A stretch of DNA of 64,000 bases from Streptomyces sp. YIM 130001. Lineage in GTDB: Bacteria > Actinomycetota > Actinomycetes > Streptomycetales > Streptomycetaceae. Shown here one piece after another: positions 1-8,186 of the stretch (positions within the stretch are counted from its first letter, which is position 1; each line of letters opens with the position of its first letter). The stretch lies in contig NZ_KZ984548.1 in assembly GCF_003574445.1 (NCBI RefSeq), forward strand, positions 485,013-549,012, given 5' to 3'. The position numbers and the translations under genes are program-made. The notes below the pieces were generated by a model that did not search any database, had not been told where the DNA came from, and saw nothing but the letters and a program-made list of their open reading frames with translations.

Positions 1-473
1 AGTACGGCCGCCTCGACACGGTCGTCGCGAACGCCGGGTTCGCCGGCGAGGGCACCGTCGCGGACGGCGACCCCGAGGTCTGGCGCTCCATGGTGCTCAC
101 CAACGTCCTCGGACCCGCCCTGCTCATCCGGCACGCGCTGCCCGCACTCAAGGAGACCCGCGGCCGTATCGTCCTGATCGGCAGCGTCGCGGGTCAGGTC
201 AACACCCCGGGGAACGTCTACGGCGCCACGAAGTGGGCCGTCACCGGGCTCGCCGAGAACACCCGGCGCCTGGTCACGGAGGACGAGGTGGGGGTCACCC
301 TGATCGCGCCGGGCCGGGTGGACACCCCGTTCTGGGACGGGCCCGGGCCGAACCACGGCGGCATCCTCCTGGACGCCGACCGCATCGCCGAGTCGATCGT
401 CTGGGTGATCGGCCAGCCGGCCGGCGTCGACATCAACACGGTCACGATCCGCCCGAAGCGGCAGCCGCACTGA
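1..473 (+). CDS. SDR-family oxidoreductase, 3' part only
   Basis: The 5' end lies outside the window; the frame is open from base 3 to the TGA at 471-473. The visible part has the NAG motif (VVANAG) that stabilises the Rossmann sheet and the catalytic YGATK (Tyr-x-x-x-Lys), both typical of classical short-chain dehydrogenases/reductases. The Gly-rich NAD(P)-binding motif must be upstream. The C-terminal half shows the usual substrate-loop region (APGRVDTPFW). It is probably a cytosolic NAD(P)(H)-dependent oxidoreductase; the substrate cannot be read from the sequence. Confidence 0.85.
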   Translation, partial: YGRLDTVVANAGFAGEGTVADGDPEVWRSMVLTNVLGPALLIRHALPALKETRGRIVLIGSVAGQVNTPGNVYGATKWAVTGLAENTRRLVTEDEVGVTLIAPGRVDTPFWDGPGPNHGGILLDADRIAESIVWVIGQPAGVDINTVTIRPKRQPH

Positions 474-536
474 GGCTTGTCCGACGGGCAACCGGCCGTG
501 AGGGGCGGGTACTTCGGGCCTCTTACGGCCGGGCGG

Positions 537-785
537 TCAGCGCCCCAGGTCGCGGCGGTGCCGGTAGCCGACCAGTACCCGCACCACACGGGCGATCCAC
601 GTCAGGAGCGCGACGACCGTGCCGACCACGACGCCGGCCCCGGACCCGAAGACGAGCACGCACGCCCCGAACCCGAGCGCCGCCAGGACCGTCGCGCTGA
701 ACAGCGCGAACATGATCTCGACGGTCGCCTCGTCCTTCTCCCACCGGCTCTCCCGCCCGGCGTCGTGCGGCGGTCGTCCGCCCAT
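537..785 (-). CDS. small two-helix membrane protein, unknown function
   Basis: This 82-residue protein starts at ATG with a good Shine-Dalgarno (GGAGGGGG) seven bases upstream. Residues about 24-45 and 49-70 are two hydrophobic stretches rich in Ala/Val/Gly, separated by a Gly-Ser-Gly turn, so it should span the membrane twice. The C-terminus is Arg-rich (YRHRRDLGR) and probably cytosolic. I recognise no family. It lies between a partial SDR gene and msrA and shows no coupling to either. Confidence 0.6.
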   Translation of the reverse strand: MGGRPPHDAGRESRWEKDEATVEIMFALFSATVLAALGFGACVLVFGSGAGVVVGTVVALLTWIARVVRVLVGYRHRRDLGR

Positions 786-807
786 GTGCCGTCCCCCTCC
801 GCCCTGC

Positions 808-1506
808 CTACTCCTGTACGGGCGCGATGCCGGTCGGGCACGCGCGGCCCCAGTTCGTCTCGGACGGGGACTCGAGGGTCGCGCCGGTGCCGCCGATCCC
901 GCAGTATCCGTCGGGATTCTTGTCCAAGTACTGCTGGTGGTACGCCTCCGCCGGGTAGAACGGGCGGTCCTCGGCCGGCAGGAGCTCCGTGGTGATCGTG
1001 CGGTGGCCGGCCGCGGTGAGCACCTGCTGGTAGGCGTCGCGGGAGACCTCCGCGGCCACCGCCTGGTCGGGGCCGTGGGTGTGGATGGCGGAGCGGTACT
1101 GGGTCCCCACGTCGTTCCCCTGGCGGAAGCCCTGGGTCGGGTTGTGGCTCTCCCAGAAGACCTTCAGGAGCTGTGCGTACGAGACGACGGTCGGGTCGAA
1201 GACGACGCGGACGGCCTCCGTGTGGCCGGTGAGGCCGGAGCAGACCTCGTCGTACGTCGGGTTCTCGGTCCGGCCGCCCTGATAGCCGACGAGGGTGGTC
1301 CACACGCCGGGCGTCTGCCAGAACTTCCGCTCGGCGCCCCAGAAGCAGCCGAGACCGAAGTCGGCGGTCTCCAGGCCCTCGGGGTACGGGCCGAGCAGCG
1401 GATTGCCGAGCACCGTGTGCCGCGCGGGGACGGTGAAGGACGGCTCGGGTCGACCGCGCAGGGCCTCCTCGGGGGTCGGCAGGACGGGCGTACGGCCGAA
1501 CAGCAT
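808..1506 (-). CDS. msrA: peptide-methionine (S)-S-oxide reductase MsrA
   Basis: Reduces methionine-S-sulfoxide in proteins back to methionine, repairing oxidative damage. The 232-residue product carries the GCFWG signature with catalytic Cys54, followed by the family blocks VGYQGG, YDEVCSG and TGHTEAV, and has a C-terminal Cys (CGIGG) of the type used as resolving cysteine. The ATG at 1506 is chosen because GGAGGA lies just upstream; an earlier in-frame start would add 27 non-conserved residues. A sigma-R-type promoter (GGAAT, 18 bases, GTT) lies about 70 bases upstream, so induction by thiol stress is likely. It is monocistronic. Confidence 0.95.
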   Translation of the reverse strand: MLFGRTPVLPTPEEALRGRPEPSFTVPARHTVLGNPLLGPYPEGLETADFGLGCFWGAERKFWQTPGVWTTLVGYQGGRTENPTYDEVCSGLTGHTEAVRVVFDPTVVSYAQLLKVFWESHNPTQGFRQGNDVGTQYRSAIHTHGPDQAVAAEVSRDAYQQVLTAAGHRTITTELLPAEDRPFYPAEAYHQQYLDKNPDGYCGIGGTGATLESPSETNWGRACPTGIAPVQE

Positions 1507-1574
1507 GGGGTCCTCCAGGTAGAGCGGGGCCTGAGAGCGGGCCTGAAGCCGGGAACCGGCCCGACATCGGGGAC

Positions 1575-1600
1575 AACGTCCGCACACGGCTCCGGATTCC
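1575..1600 (-). promoter_or_regulatory. sigma-R-type promoter of msrA
   Basis: Read on the minus strand, GGAAT (1600-1596) is followed by exactly 18 bases and then GTT (1577-1575). This equals the Streptomyces sigma-R consensus (GGAAT-N18-GTT) used for disulfide-stress genes. Expected transcription start is about 1565, leaving a leader of roughly 60 bases. Confidence 0.7.
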
Positions 1601-1709
1601 TCACCGAGGTGATCCCACAGGCGGCGCGGCGCACCTGCGGTGACGGCCGCGGTGACCGCGTGGGGATCCGTACGGGACCGGGGCGGGGTCGTGCGTGATC
1701 AGCGCGTGA

Positions 1710-2828
1710 TCAGTGCGGCAGGGTGGCAGGGCTGCCGCCGTTCGCCTCGTACCCCGCGACGGCCAGGGCGCGGTAGACCGCGTACTCGGCGGCCGGGTCC
1801 GCGGACAGCGTCCAGGGCAGGGCGCCGACGTGGCCGTCGACCGCTATCAGCTGCTCCATGGCCTCGCCCCAGCGCTCGGAGCTGACCAGGAACCAGACGA
1901 GCAGGTGCCGTACGTGCGCCGCCATCGGGTCGCCGGGGCGGGCCGAGTGGGCGGCGAACCGGGCGCCCTCGATCGCGTTGCGCACCACCGCGCTCTCCCA
2001 GAAGGAGCGCACCAGGGTGACCTCGGGCAGGTGGTCGTAGACCGCGAACAGCGGGAGCGCGGCCAGCAGCGAACCCTGCGGGGAACGGGCGGCAGCGGCC
2101 TCGGCGAACTCGTAGGCCGCCTCACGGGAGCCGTGCCACTTCTCGCTGGAGTAGTGCAGTGCGGAGAGATGGGCGCCCATGTGCTGGGGGGCGCGGTCCA
2201 GGATCTTCAGCCAGATCTGCTCGAACTCCTCGCGGGAGTAGCCGAGTCCGCGCGCGACCGCCAGCTCCACGATGTACGGAACGGGGTCGCCGGGGGAGAG
2301 TAGCGCGGCCTCTCCACAGGCGGTGCGGGCCTCCTCGAGGATGATCCGGTGCTCGTCGGTGCCGGGCGTCGCCGTGCGGAAGGCCTGCTGGACGAGGAAC
2401 TCCGCGTGCACGGCCGCACCGCCCGCGTCCTTGGGCGCCTCGGACCGCCACACCCGCAGCCACTGGCCTCCGGGCGACTCGGAGACCCCGCCGGGGTGCT
2501 GCTGCAGCTCGAGGGAGGCGGCGCCGGCGAAGGCCTGCACGCGCTGCCAGCGCACCTCGCCCTCGATGCCCGTACCGGCCAGGAGCTGGGACGCGGCGCG
2601 CCAGTCCTGGGTGCGCTGCACCACGTCCAGGACGTCGAGCAGGTCCTGGTCGGGGCCGGGCATCCGGATGTCGAGGTCCTCCTGGCGCACGAAGTCGTAG
2701 TCCGCCGGGTCCGCGGCGTCCGGCGACCCCGGGGCGGCGAGGCGGATACCGCCACGCCTGCGCAGCAGGATCGGCCCCAGAACCGCCCCCAACATGATCA
2801 CTGCCATCAGCGCCCAGAGAATTCCCAT
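1710..2828 (-). CDS. conserved membrane-anchored protein with helical repeats, unknown function
   Basis: This 372-residue protein starts with a hydrophobic segment (residues about 3-22) ending in RRR, so it is a signal anchor with the bulk of the protein on one side of the membrane. The rest is an acidic, Ala/Leu-rich helical body. Its blocks (QDWRAASQLLAG, VVQRTQDW, FLVSSERWGEAMEQL) look like TPR- or Sel1-like helical hairpins, but no clean repeat period is visible. I know no function. It is divergent from metB across a 177-base gap that carries two 18-bp direct repeats. Confidence 0.7.
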   Translation of the reverse strand: MGILWALMAVIMLGAVLGPILLRRRGGIRLAAPGSPDAADPADYDFVRQEDLDIRMPGPDQDLLDVLDVVQRTQDWRAASQLLAGTGIEGEVRWQRVQAFAGAASLELQQHPGGVSESPGGQWLRVWRSEAPKDAGGAAVHAEFLVQQAFRTATPGTDEHRIILEEARTACGEAALLSPGDPVPYIVELAVARGLGYSREEFEQIWLKILDRAPQHMGAHLSALHYSSEKWHGSREAAYEFAEAAAARSPQGSLLAALPLFAVYDHLPEVTLVRSFWESAVVRNAIEGARFAAHSARPGDPMAAHVRHLLVWFLVSSERWGEAMEQLIAVDGHVGALPWTLSADPAAEYAVYRALAVAGYEANGGSPATLPH

Positions 2829-2876
2829 GTCTCAAGCGAACCAGACCGGACGGACAAACGGCGAACCCGTCCCCGA

Positions 2877-2929
2877 GCCTGTGGAAAACCCGGGTTCCGG
2901 TTCGGGTGAGGGCCTGTGGAAAACCCGGG
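2877..2929. repeat. two 18-bp direct repeats containing DnaA-box-like 9-mers
   Basis: GCCTGTGGAAAACCCGGG occurs identically at 2877-2894 and 2912-2929, 35 bases apart. Each copy contains TGTGGAAAA, the complement of TTTTCCACA, which fits the relaxed DnaA box TTWTNCACA. They lie in the divergent gap between a membrane-protein gene and metB. They could instead be an operator for either gene. Confidence 0.5.
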
Positions 2930-3005
2930 CGCGGACGCCCTCTTGAGGGTGTCGGCCGCCGATCGCCCGCCCGCGCGGCCGGGCGCGGGGCTACGCTCGG
3001 GCCGC

Positions 3006-4160
3006 ATGAGCGACAGGCACCCCACGAACAGTTTCGAGACCCTCGCGATCCACGCGGGCAACACCGCGGATCCGCAGACCGGCGCGGTCGTACCGCCGAT
3101 CTACCAGGTCTCCACGTACAAGCAGGACGGCGTCGGAGGACTGCGCGGCGGCTACGAGTACAGCCGCAGCGCCAACCCGACGCGTACGGCCCTCGAGGAG
3201 AACCTCGCGGCCCTGGAGGGCGGCCGGCGCGGGCTCGCCTTCGCCTCGGGTCTCGCGGCCGAGGACTGCCTGCTGCGCACACTCCTCGAGCCCGGTGACC
3301 ACGTGGTCATCCCGAACGACGCGTACGGCGGCACGTTCCGCCTGTTCGCGAAGGTCGTCTCGCGCTGGGGCGTCGAGTTCACGGTGGCCGACACCAGCGA
3401 CCCGGCCGCCGTGCGCGCGGCGGTCACCGACCGTACGAAGGCGATCTGGGTCGAGACGCCGTCGAACCCGCTGCTCGGGATCACCGACATCGCCGCGGTC
3501 GCGGCGGTCGCCAGGTCGGCGGGCGCCCGCCTCGTCGTCGACAACACCTTCGCGAGCCCGTACCTGCAGCGGCCGCTGGCGCTCGGCGCCGACGTGGTGG
3601 TGCATTCGACGACCAAGTACATGGGCGGTCACTCGGACGTGGTCGGCGGCGCCCTGGTGGTGAACGACCCGGACCTCGCCGATGAGTTGGTCTTCCACCA
3701 GAACGCGATGGGCGCGGTCGCCGGACCGTTCGACGCGTGGCTGGTGCTGCGGGGCATCAAGACCCTCGCCGTACGCATGGACCGGCACAGCGAGAACGCG
3801 GCCCGGATCGCGGAGATGCTCGGTGGCCACGCGCGCGTGACCCGCGTTCTGTACCCCGGTCTGTCCGGGCACCCGGGGCACGAGACCGCCGCCAAGCAGA
3901 TGCGGTCCTTCGGCGGAATGCTGTCCTTCCAGGTGGCGGGCGGCGAGGAGGCGGCGGTCGAGGTCTGCAACCGTGCGCAGCTCTTCACGCTCGGAGAGTC
4001 CCTCGGCGGTGTCGAGTCGCTGATCGAGCACCCGGGGCGGATGACGCACGCGTCGGCGGCCGGTTCGGCGCTCGAGGTGCCCGCGGACCTGGTGCGGCTC
4101 TCGGTGGGCATCGAGTCGGTGGACGACCTGCTGACCGACCTGCGCCAGGCGCTGGGCTGA
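3006..4160 (+). CDS. metB: cystathionine gamma-synthase
   Basis: A PLP enzyme of the Cys/Met-metabolism family (384 residues, normal length) that joins an activated homoserine ester with cysteine to give cystathionine on the way to methionine. The Schiff-base lysine is Lys204 in the STTKYMGGHSDVVGG block; YEYSRSANPTR near the N-terminus and SLGGVESLIEHP near the C-terminus are other family signatures. The ATG at 3006 begins at the family's usual N-terminus (TLAIHAG follows); an upstream in-frame start would add 30 non-conserved residues. It stands alone as a transcription unit. Cystathionine gamma-lyase is the alternative, since the two paralogues are hard to separate by eye. Confidence 0.88.
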   Translation: MSDRHPTNSFETLAIHAGNTADPQTGAVVPPIYQVSTYKQDGVGGLRGGYEYSRSANPTRTALEENLAALEGGRRGLAFASGLAAEDCLLRTLLEPGDHVVIPNDAYGGTFRLFAKVVSRWGVEFTVADTSDPAAVRAAVTDRTKAIWVETPSNPLLGITDIAAVAAVARSAGARLVVDNTFASPYLQRPLALGADVVVHSTTKYMGGHSDVVGGALVVNDPDLADELVFHQNAMGAVAGPFDAWLVLRGIKTLAVRMDRHSENAARIAEMLGGHARVTRVLYPGLSGHPGHETAAKQMRSFGGMLSFQVAGGEEAAVEVCNRAQLFTLGESLGGVESLIEHPGRMTHASAAGSALEVPADLVRLSVGIESVDDLLTDLRQALG

Positions 4161-4221
4161 CGGCGCCGGACTGCCGACGGTCCTGTCGGGGCGGCCGCGT
4201 GCGCGGCCGCCCCGCAGCCGT

Positions 4222-4473
4222 CTACCAGCCCTGCAGCGGCGGCGTCGTCTCCGCCGGAGGCCGTACCCACGGCTGTTCCACCGAGGCCCACACCGTGAAC
4301 GCCACCACGGCCAGGCACAGCAGCAGCCACATGACCCGGCGCAGCGCCCGCTGCCGGCGCAACCGCCGCTCACCGCGCGCGGCCGCCGCCGCGGCGAGCC
4401 CCGGCGGCACTGCGGGCAGCGGCCCGGCGAGCAGCTGCCGCACCTGGTCCTCCCTGCGTTCGGACAGACTCAC
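4222..4473 (-). CDS. small single-pass membrane protein, possible sigma-factor partner
   Basis: An 83-residue protein with a GTG start that overlaps the TGA stop of the upstream sigma-like gene (GTGA), so the two are translationally coupled. The first half is charged and cytosolic (SERREDQVRQLLAG, then Arg-rich RRLRRQRALRR). A single transmembrane helix follows (residues about 47-66) and a short Pro-rich external tail. Coupling to a sigma factor and this topology suggest an anti-sigma-like or membrane-tethering role. There is no zinc-finger HxxxCxxC motif, so it is not a standard ZAS anti-sigma factor. Confidence 0.65.
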   Translation of the reverse strand: MSLSERREDQVRQLLAGPLPAVPPGLAAAAAARGERRLRRQRALRRVMWLLLCLAVVAFTVWASVEQPWVRPPAETTPPLQGW

Positions 4474-4952
4474 CGGACCGTCTCCCTCGCGCGCGTGCCC
4501 GACGACGGCAGGAGTGGTGACGGACGGAGCAGCGCGGCAGCGGCCCGATGGCAGACCGTCCTGACCCGCTCCACCGGCAACCCGAGCTGTGCGGCGGCCT
4601 GTTCCTCGGCCACGCCCTCGTAGAACCGCAGAACGAGGATCAGGCGCTCCTGCGGACCGAGCGAGGCGAGCACCCCGCCGTGCGTGCGGTGGTGACGGAC
4701 GGCGGCCCGCGCGAACCGTACGGAGAGCTCCAGCCGGGTCGCCGCGTAGGGATCCTCACCGCGCAGCCGGTGCCAGCAGGCGTAGGTGTGCGCCAGAGCG
4801 CCGGTCAGAAGCCGCCGGGCGTACGGGTTGGCGTCGGCGGTCTCCGCGGTGAGCAGCGTCGCGGCATGCAGCAGACGCCCTGCCGCGCCCGCGACGAACG
4901 ACTCGAACTCACGGGCCCGGCGGGCGCGTTGTACCGCCTGCCGTTCGCGCAC
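4470..4952 (-). CDS. ECF/SigE-like RNA polymerase sigma factor
   Basis: This 160-residue protein has the look of short actinobacterial SigE-family sigma factors. An N-terminal region-2-like helix set (REFESFVAGAAGRLLHAATLLTA) is followed by a region-4 helix-turn-helix (LGPQERLILVLRFYEGVAEEQAAAQLGLPVERVRTVCHRA). The GTG start at 4952 has the SD GGGAGG. Region 2 is more degenerate than usual, without a clear acidic 2.1/2.2 signature, so promoter recognition may be unusual. It is coupled by a 4-base overlap to a small membrane protein that may control it. A terminator hairpin separates it from the upstream MarR gene. Confidence 0.7.
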   Translation of the reverse strand: MRERQAVQRARRAREFESFVAGAAGRLLHAATLLTAETADANPYARRLLTGALAHTYACWHRLRGEDPYAATRLELSVRFARAAVRHHRTHGGVLASLGPQERLILVLRFYEGVAEEQAAAQLGLPVERVRTVCHRAAAALLRPSPLLPSSGTRARETVR

Positions 4953-4969
4953 CGTGCCTCCCGTGCACC

Positions 4970-4995
4970 GGGGACCCGGGCCGGCCCGGGTCCCC
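4970..4995 (-). terminator. hairpin terminator after the MarR gene
   Basis: A perfect 11-bp inverted repeat (GGGGACCCGGG, 4-base loop CCGG) lies between the stop of the MarR gene and the sigma-factor gene. There is no T-run, as is common in Streptomyces. Confidence 0.55.
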
Positions 4996-5061
4996 GCCGT
5001 GGCTGCGGCAGGGCCGGACTGCGGCCTCTGATCTCCATTGAGGTCGGCCGCGAGCCCGGGG

Positions 5062-5607
5062 TCAAGAGGCGGGCGGTACCTCTTCGGCCTCGTCGCCGGA
5101 GCCGCCGGGCCCGGCCTGGCGGGCGAGCAGCGCCGAATTGAACCGGGTCAGGAGCGCGCAGAACGCGTCGCGCTCGTCCGCGTCCCAGTCGTCCGTCAAC
5201 TGCGCCATCAGCTCGCGCCGTGAAGCCCGTACGTCATCGAGGCGGCTCTGGCCCCGCGGCGACAGCTCGAGTACCACGGCGCGGCCGTCCTCCGGGTGCG
5301 AGGTGCGCTTGACCAGGCCCGACTCCACGAGCGGAGCGACCTGCCGGGTGACCGTGGAGGAGTCGATGCCCATGCTCGCGGCGAGCGCCTTGACGCCCAT
5401 CGGGCCTTCCCGGTCCAGGCGGTTGAGCAGCAGGTAAGCGGCTCGGTCCATCGAGTTGCGCAGTTGTCCCACGCCGCCGAGCCGGGTCTGCTCGGCGCGG
5501 CGTGCGAAAACGGCCACCTGATGCTGGAGCTGGTCGAGGAGACCGGAATCCGGGTCGTGGGTCACGTCCGTAGTCCTGTCCGTCGTCATGTCCGAAGGTG
5601 TGGGCAT
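5062..5607 (-). CDS. MarR-family transcriptional regulator
   Basis: This 181-residue winged-helix regulator has the DNA-binding core at residues about 60-125: LNRLDREGPMGVKALAASMGIDSSTVTRQVAPLVESGLVKRTSHPEDGRAVVLELS, carried in pieces typical of MarR. The DxR wing reads HPEDGRAVV. It should be a dimer that represses nearby or unlinked genes and releases DNA on ligand binding. It is divergent from ilvA across 142 bases, so it could affect that promoter, though no clear palindrome is visible there. Starts at 5607 and 5589 are both possible and neither has a strong SD. Confidence 0.85.
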   Translation of the reverse strand: MPTPSDMTTDRTTDVTHDPDSGLLDQLQHQVAVFARRAEQTRLGGVGQLRNSMDRAAYLLLNRLDREGPMGVKALAASMGIDSSTVTRQVAPLVESGLVKRTSHPEDGRAVVLELSPRGQSRLDDVRASRRELMAQLTDDWDADERDAFCALLTRFNSALLARQAGPGGSGDEAEEVPPAS

Positions 5608-5749
5608 GGCCGGGATCTCACTTCACGCGTCGAGGGTGGATGCAGGACAGGGTACGCGGCCGCGGGCCGGGGTGTAGCGGCCACGCACAATCGGGCGGAG
5701 CCCCCGTCGCCCGGCCGCCGTACCCGTCGCGAGCTGCAAGACTTCTCCC

Positions 5750-6979
5750 ATGAGCTACCAGACGCCCGACCGCTCGCACCCCGTGACGCTCGACGATGTG
5801 CGCGGCGCGCAGAAGATGCTCGCCGGAGTGGCTCGGGTGACCGCGATGGAAGGCAGCCGCCACCTGTCCCAACTGGTCGGCGCACCGGTCCACCTCAAGT
5901 GCGAGAACCTGCAGCGGACCGGTTCGTTCAAGCTGCGCGGTGCCTACGTGCGGATCTCCGGCCTGCTGCCCGAGGAGCGCGCGGCAGGAGTGGTCGCGGC
6001 GAGTGCCGGAAACCATGCGCAGGGTGTCGCACTCGCCTCCTCGCTGCTCGGCGTACGCTCCACGGTCTTCATGCCGACCGGCGCACCGCTGCCCAAGGTG
6101 GCGGCCACCCGGGAGTACGGCGCGGAGGTGCGCATGCACGGGCAGGTGGTCGACGAGACGCTCGCCGCGGCGCAGGACTACGCGCGCGAGACGGGCGCGG
6201 TCTTCATCCACCCCTTCGACCACCCCGATGTGATCGCCGGACAGGGCACCCTCGGCCTGGAGATCCTCGAGCAGTGCCCCGAGATGCGCACCCTCGTCCT
6301 CGGGGTCGGCGGCGGCGGGCTAGCGGCCGGAGTGGCCGTCGCGGTGAAGGCCCTGCGGCCCGATGTGCGGATCGTGGGCGTGCAGGCGGCGGGGGCCGCG
6401 GCGTACCCGGCCTCGCTGGCCGCCGGACGGCCGGTGGCCGTGGACCGCCCCGTCACCATGGCCGACGGGATCAAGGTCGGGCGCCCGGGAGACCTGCCGT
6501 TCGAGATCGTCTGCGATCTGGTGGACGAGGTCCGTACGGTCTCCGAGGACGAGCTCTCGAGTGCGCTGCTGCTCTGCCTGGAGCGGGCGAAGCTGGTGGT
6601 CGAGCCGGCCGGCGCCAGTCCGGTGGCCGCGCTGCTCAGTGACCCCGGTGCGTACTCGGGACCGGTCGTGGCGCTGCTGTCCGGGGGCAATGTGGATCCG
6701 CTCCTGATGCAGCGGATTCTGCGGCACGGCATGGCCGCGGCGGGCCGCTACCTGTCGCTGCGGTTGCGTCTCACCGACCGTCCCGGCGCTCTGGCCACGC
6801 TCCTCGGGGTGTTGTCAGGGGTGGACGCGAACGTGTTGGACGTGAGTCACGCCAGGACCGATCCGCGGCTGGGGCTCACGGAGGCGGAGGTCGAACTGCA
6901 CTTGGAGACGAAGGGTCCCGCGCACTGCGTCGAGGTCGCTGCGGCGCTGCGCGATGCGGGCTACACCGTGCGCGACTGA
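5750..6979 (+). CDS. ilvA: threonine ammonia-lyase (threonine dehydratase) with ACT domain
   Basis: Deaminates threonine to 2-oxobutyrate with PLP, feeding isoleucine synthesis or threonine catabolism. The protein has 409 residues. Lys61 in GSFKLRGA binds PLP, the SAGNHAQGVA loop follows, and the glycine-rich phosphate loop is GVGGGGLAAG. A C-terminal ACT-like domain (residues about 330-405, starting LSLRLRLTDRPGALATLL) indicates allosteric control. The single short ACT domain matches the TdcB/IlvA type common in actinobacteria rather than the long E. coli IlvA with two regulatory modules. Confidence 0.92.
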   Translation: MSYQTPDRSHPVTLDDVRGAQKMLAGVARVTAMEGSRHLSQLVGAPVHLKCENLQRTGSFKLRGAYVRISGLLPEERAAGVVAASAGNHAQGVALASSLLGVRSTVFMPTGAPLPKVAATREYGAEVRMHGQVVDETLAAAQDYARETGAVFIHPFDHPDVIAGQGTLGLEILEQCPEMRTLVLGVGGGGLAAGVAVAVKALRPDVRIVGVQAAGAAAYPASLAAGRPVAVDRPVTMADGIKVGRPGDLPFEIVCDLVDEVRTVSEDELSSALLLCLERAKLVVEPAGASPVAALLSDPGAYSGPVVALLSGGNVDPLLMQRILRHGMAAAGRYLSLRLRLTDRPGALATLLGVLSGVDANVLDVSHARTDPRLGLTEAEVELHLETKGPAHCVEVAAALRDAGYTVRD

Positions 6980-7050
6980 CCGGCCGGCGGGCCGACCGGC
7001 CGTACGAACCGACGGCCGACGGCAGGGATTTCGCGCTGCCCTGAGACGGG

Positions 7051-7066
7051 ACGCGATGTATCGCGT
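7051..7066. promoter_or_regulatory. palindromic operator upstream of the DrrAB-type exporter
   Basis: ACGCGAT-GT-ATCGCGT is a perfect 7-bp palindrome 125 bases before the ABC transporter start. A weaker inverted pair, CGTTA (7064-7068) with TAACG (7083-7087), overlaps its right side. This looks like a PadR- or TetR-type operator, but no such regulator gene is adjacent. Confidence 0.5.
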
Positions 7067-7190
7067 TATGGTGTGAGCCACGTAACGGGTCGCCGGGCAT
7101 CGACCGCTCGGCAAATCTAAGCTTTCGGGTAGCAATCACCCCAAAGCTCACCTGCTGTTCACGCCACACCCACACACTGGGAGAACCCAC

Positions 7191-8186
7191 ATGCCAGGCG
7201 CCATCTACGCCGAGGGGCTGGTCAAGCACTTCGGCGACGTAAAGGCTCTGGACGGCGTCGACCTCGATGTCCCCGAAGGCACGGTCCTCGGCCTGCTCGG
7301 GCCGAACGGTGCGGGCAAGACCACCGCGGTGCGCTGCCTGACGACTCTGCTCACCCCCACCTCGGGCAAGGCCGTGGTGGCAGGCATCGACGTCGTCAAG
7401 GACCCCGACGCCGTACGGCGTTCGATCGGCCTGTCCGGCCAATTCGCGGCTGTCGACGAGTACTTGACCGGTCGCGAGAACCTCCAGATGGTCGGTCGCC
7501 TCTACCAGATGTCCGCGAAGGCGGCGAAGGCACGCGCGAGCGAACTGCTCGAGCGCTTCAACCTCGCGGACGCCGCCGACCGCACCTCGAAGACGTACTC
7601 CGGCGGCATGCGCCGACGCCTCGACCTCGCGGCGGCCCTGGTGGTCTCGCCGCCCGTGATGTTCATGGACGAGCCCACGACCGGGCTCGACCCGCGCAAC
7701 CGGCAGGCCCTGTGGGAGGTCATCAAGGAACTGGTCGGCGGGGGCACGACGTTGCTCCTCACCACCCAGTACCTGGAGGAGGCCGACCACCTCGCGCACG
7801 ACATCTGCGTCATCGACCACGGCCGCGCCATCGCCCGCGGCACCTCCGACGAGCTCAAGGCCCGGACCGGCGGTGAGCGAGTCGAGGTCGTGGTGCAGGA
7901 CCGCGAACTCATCGGCACCGCCCAGGAGGTGCTCGCGGCCTTCGCCAAGTCGACCACCGGCAGCACCGTCGAGCACCACACACGCAAGCTCACGGTCCCG
8001 GTCAGCGGCGGCGCCAAGCTGCTCGCCGAGGTCATCCGTGAACTCGACGCCCGCGGCGTGGAGATCGACGACATCGGCCTGCGCCGCCCGACCCTGGACG
8101 ACGTCTTCATCTCCCTCACCGGCCACTCGGCCGAGGAGAACGAGGGCAACCGGACCGACAGCACCGACCACGAGGAGCAGGCGTGA
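7191..8186 (+). CDS. DrrA-type ABC exporter ATP-binding subunit
   Basis: A 331-residue ATPase with Walker A GPNGAGKTT (residues 37-45), signature YSGGMRRRLD, Walker B MFMDEPTTGLDP and the H-loop region LLTTQYLEEAD. The C-terminal extension of about 90 residues, with the closing motif RRPTLDDVFISLTG, is typical of the daunorubicin-resistance DrrA family, which exports hydrophobic drugs or lipids. The gene ends by overlapping the GTG of the permease (GTGA), so the pair is co-translated. Substrate is unknown. Confidence 0.92.
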   Translation: MPGAIYAEGLVKHFGDVKALDGVDLDVPEGTVLGLLGPNGAGKTTAVRCLTTLLTPTSGKAVVAGIDVVKDPDAVRRSIGLSGQFAAVDEYLTGRENLQMVGRLYQMSAKAAKARASELLERFNLADAADRTSKTYSGGMRRRLDLAAALVVSPPVMFMDEPTTGLDPRNRQALWEVIKELVGGGTTLLLTTQYLEEADHLAHDICVIDHGRAIARGTSDELKARTGGERVEVVVQDRELIGTAQEVLAAFAKSTTGSTVEHHTRKLTVPVSGGAKLLAEVIRELDARGVEIDDIGLRRPTLDDVFISLTGHSAEENEGNRTDSTDHEEQA

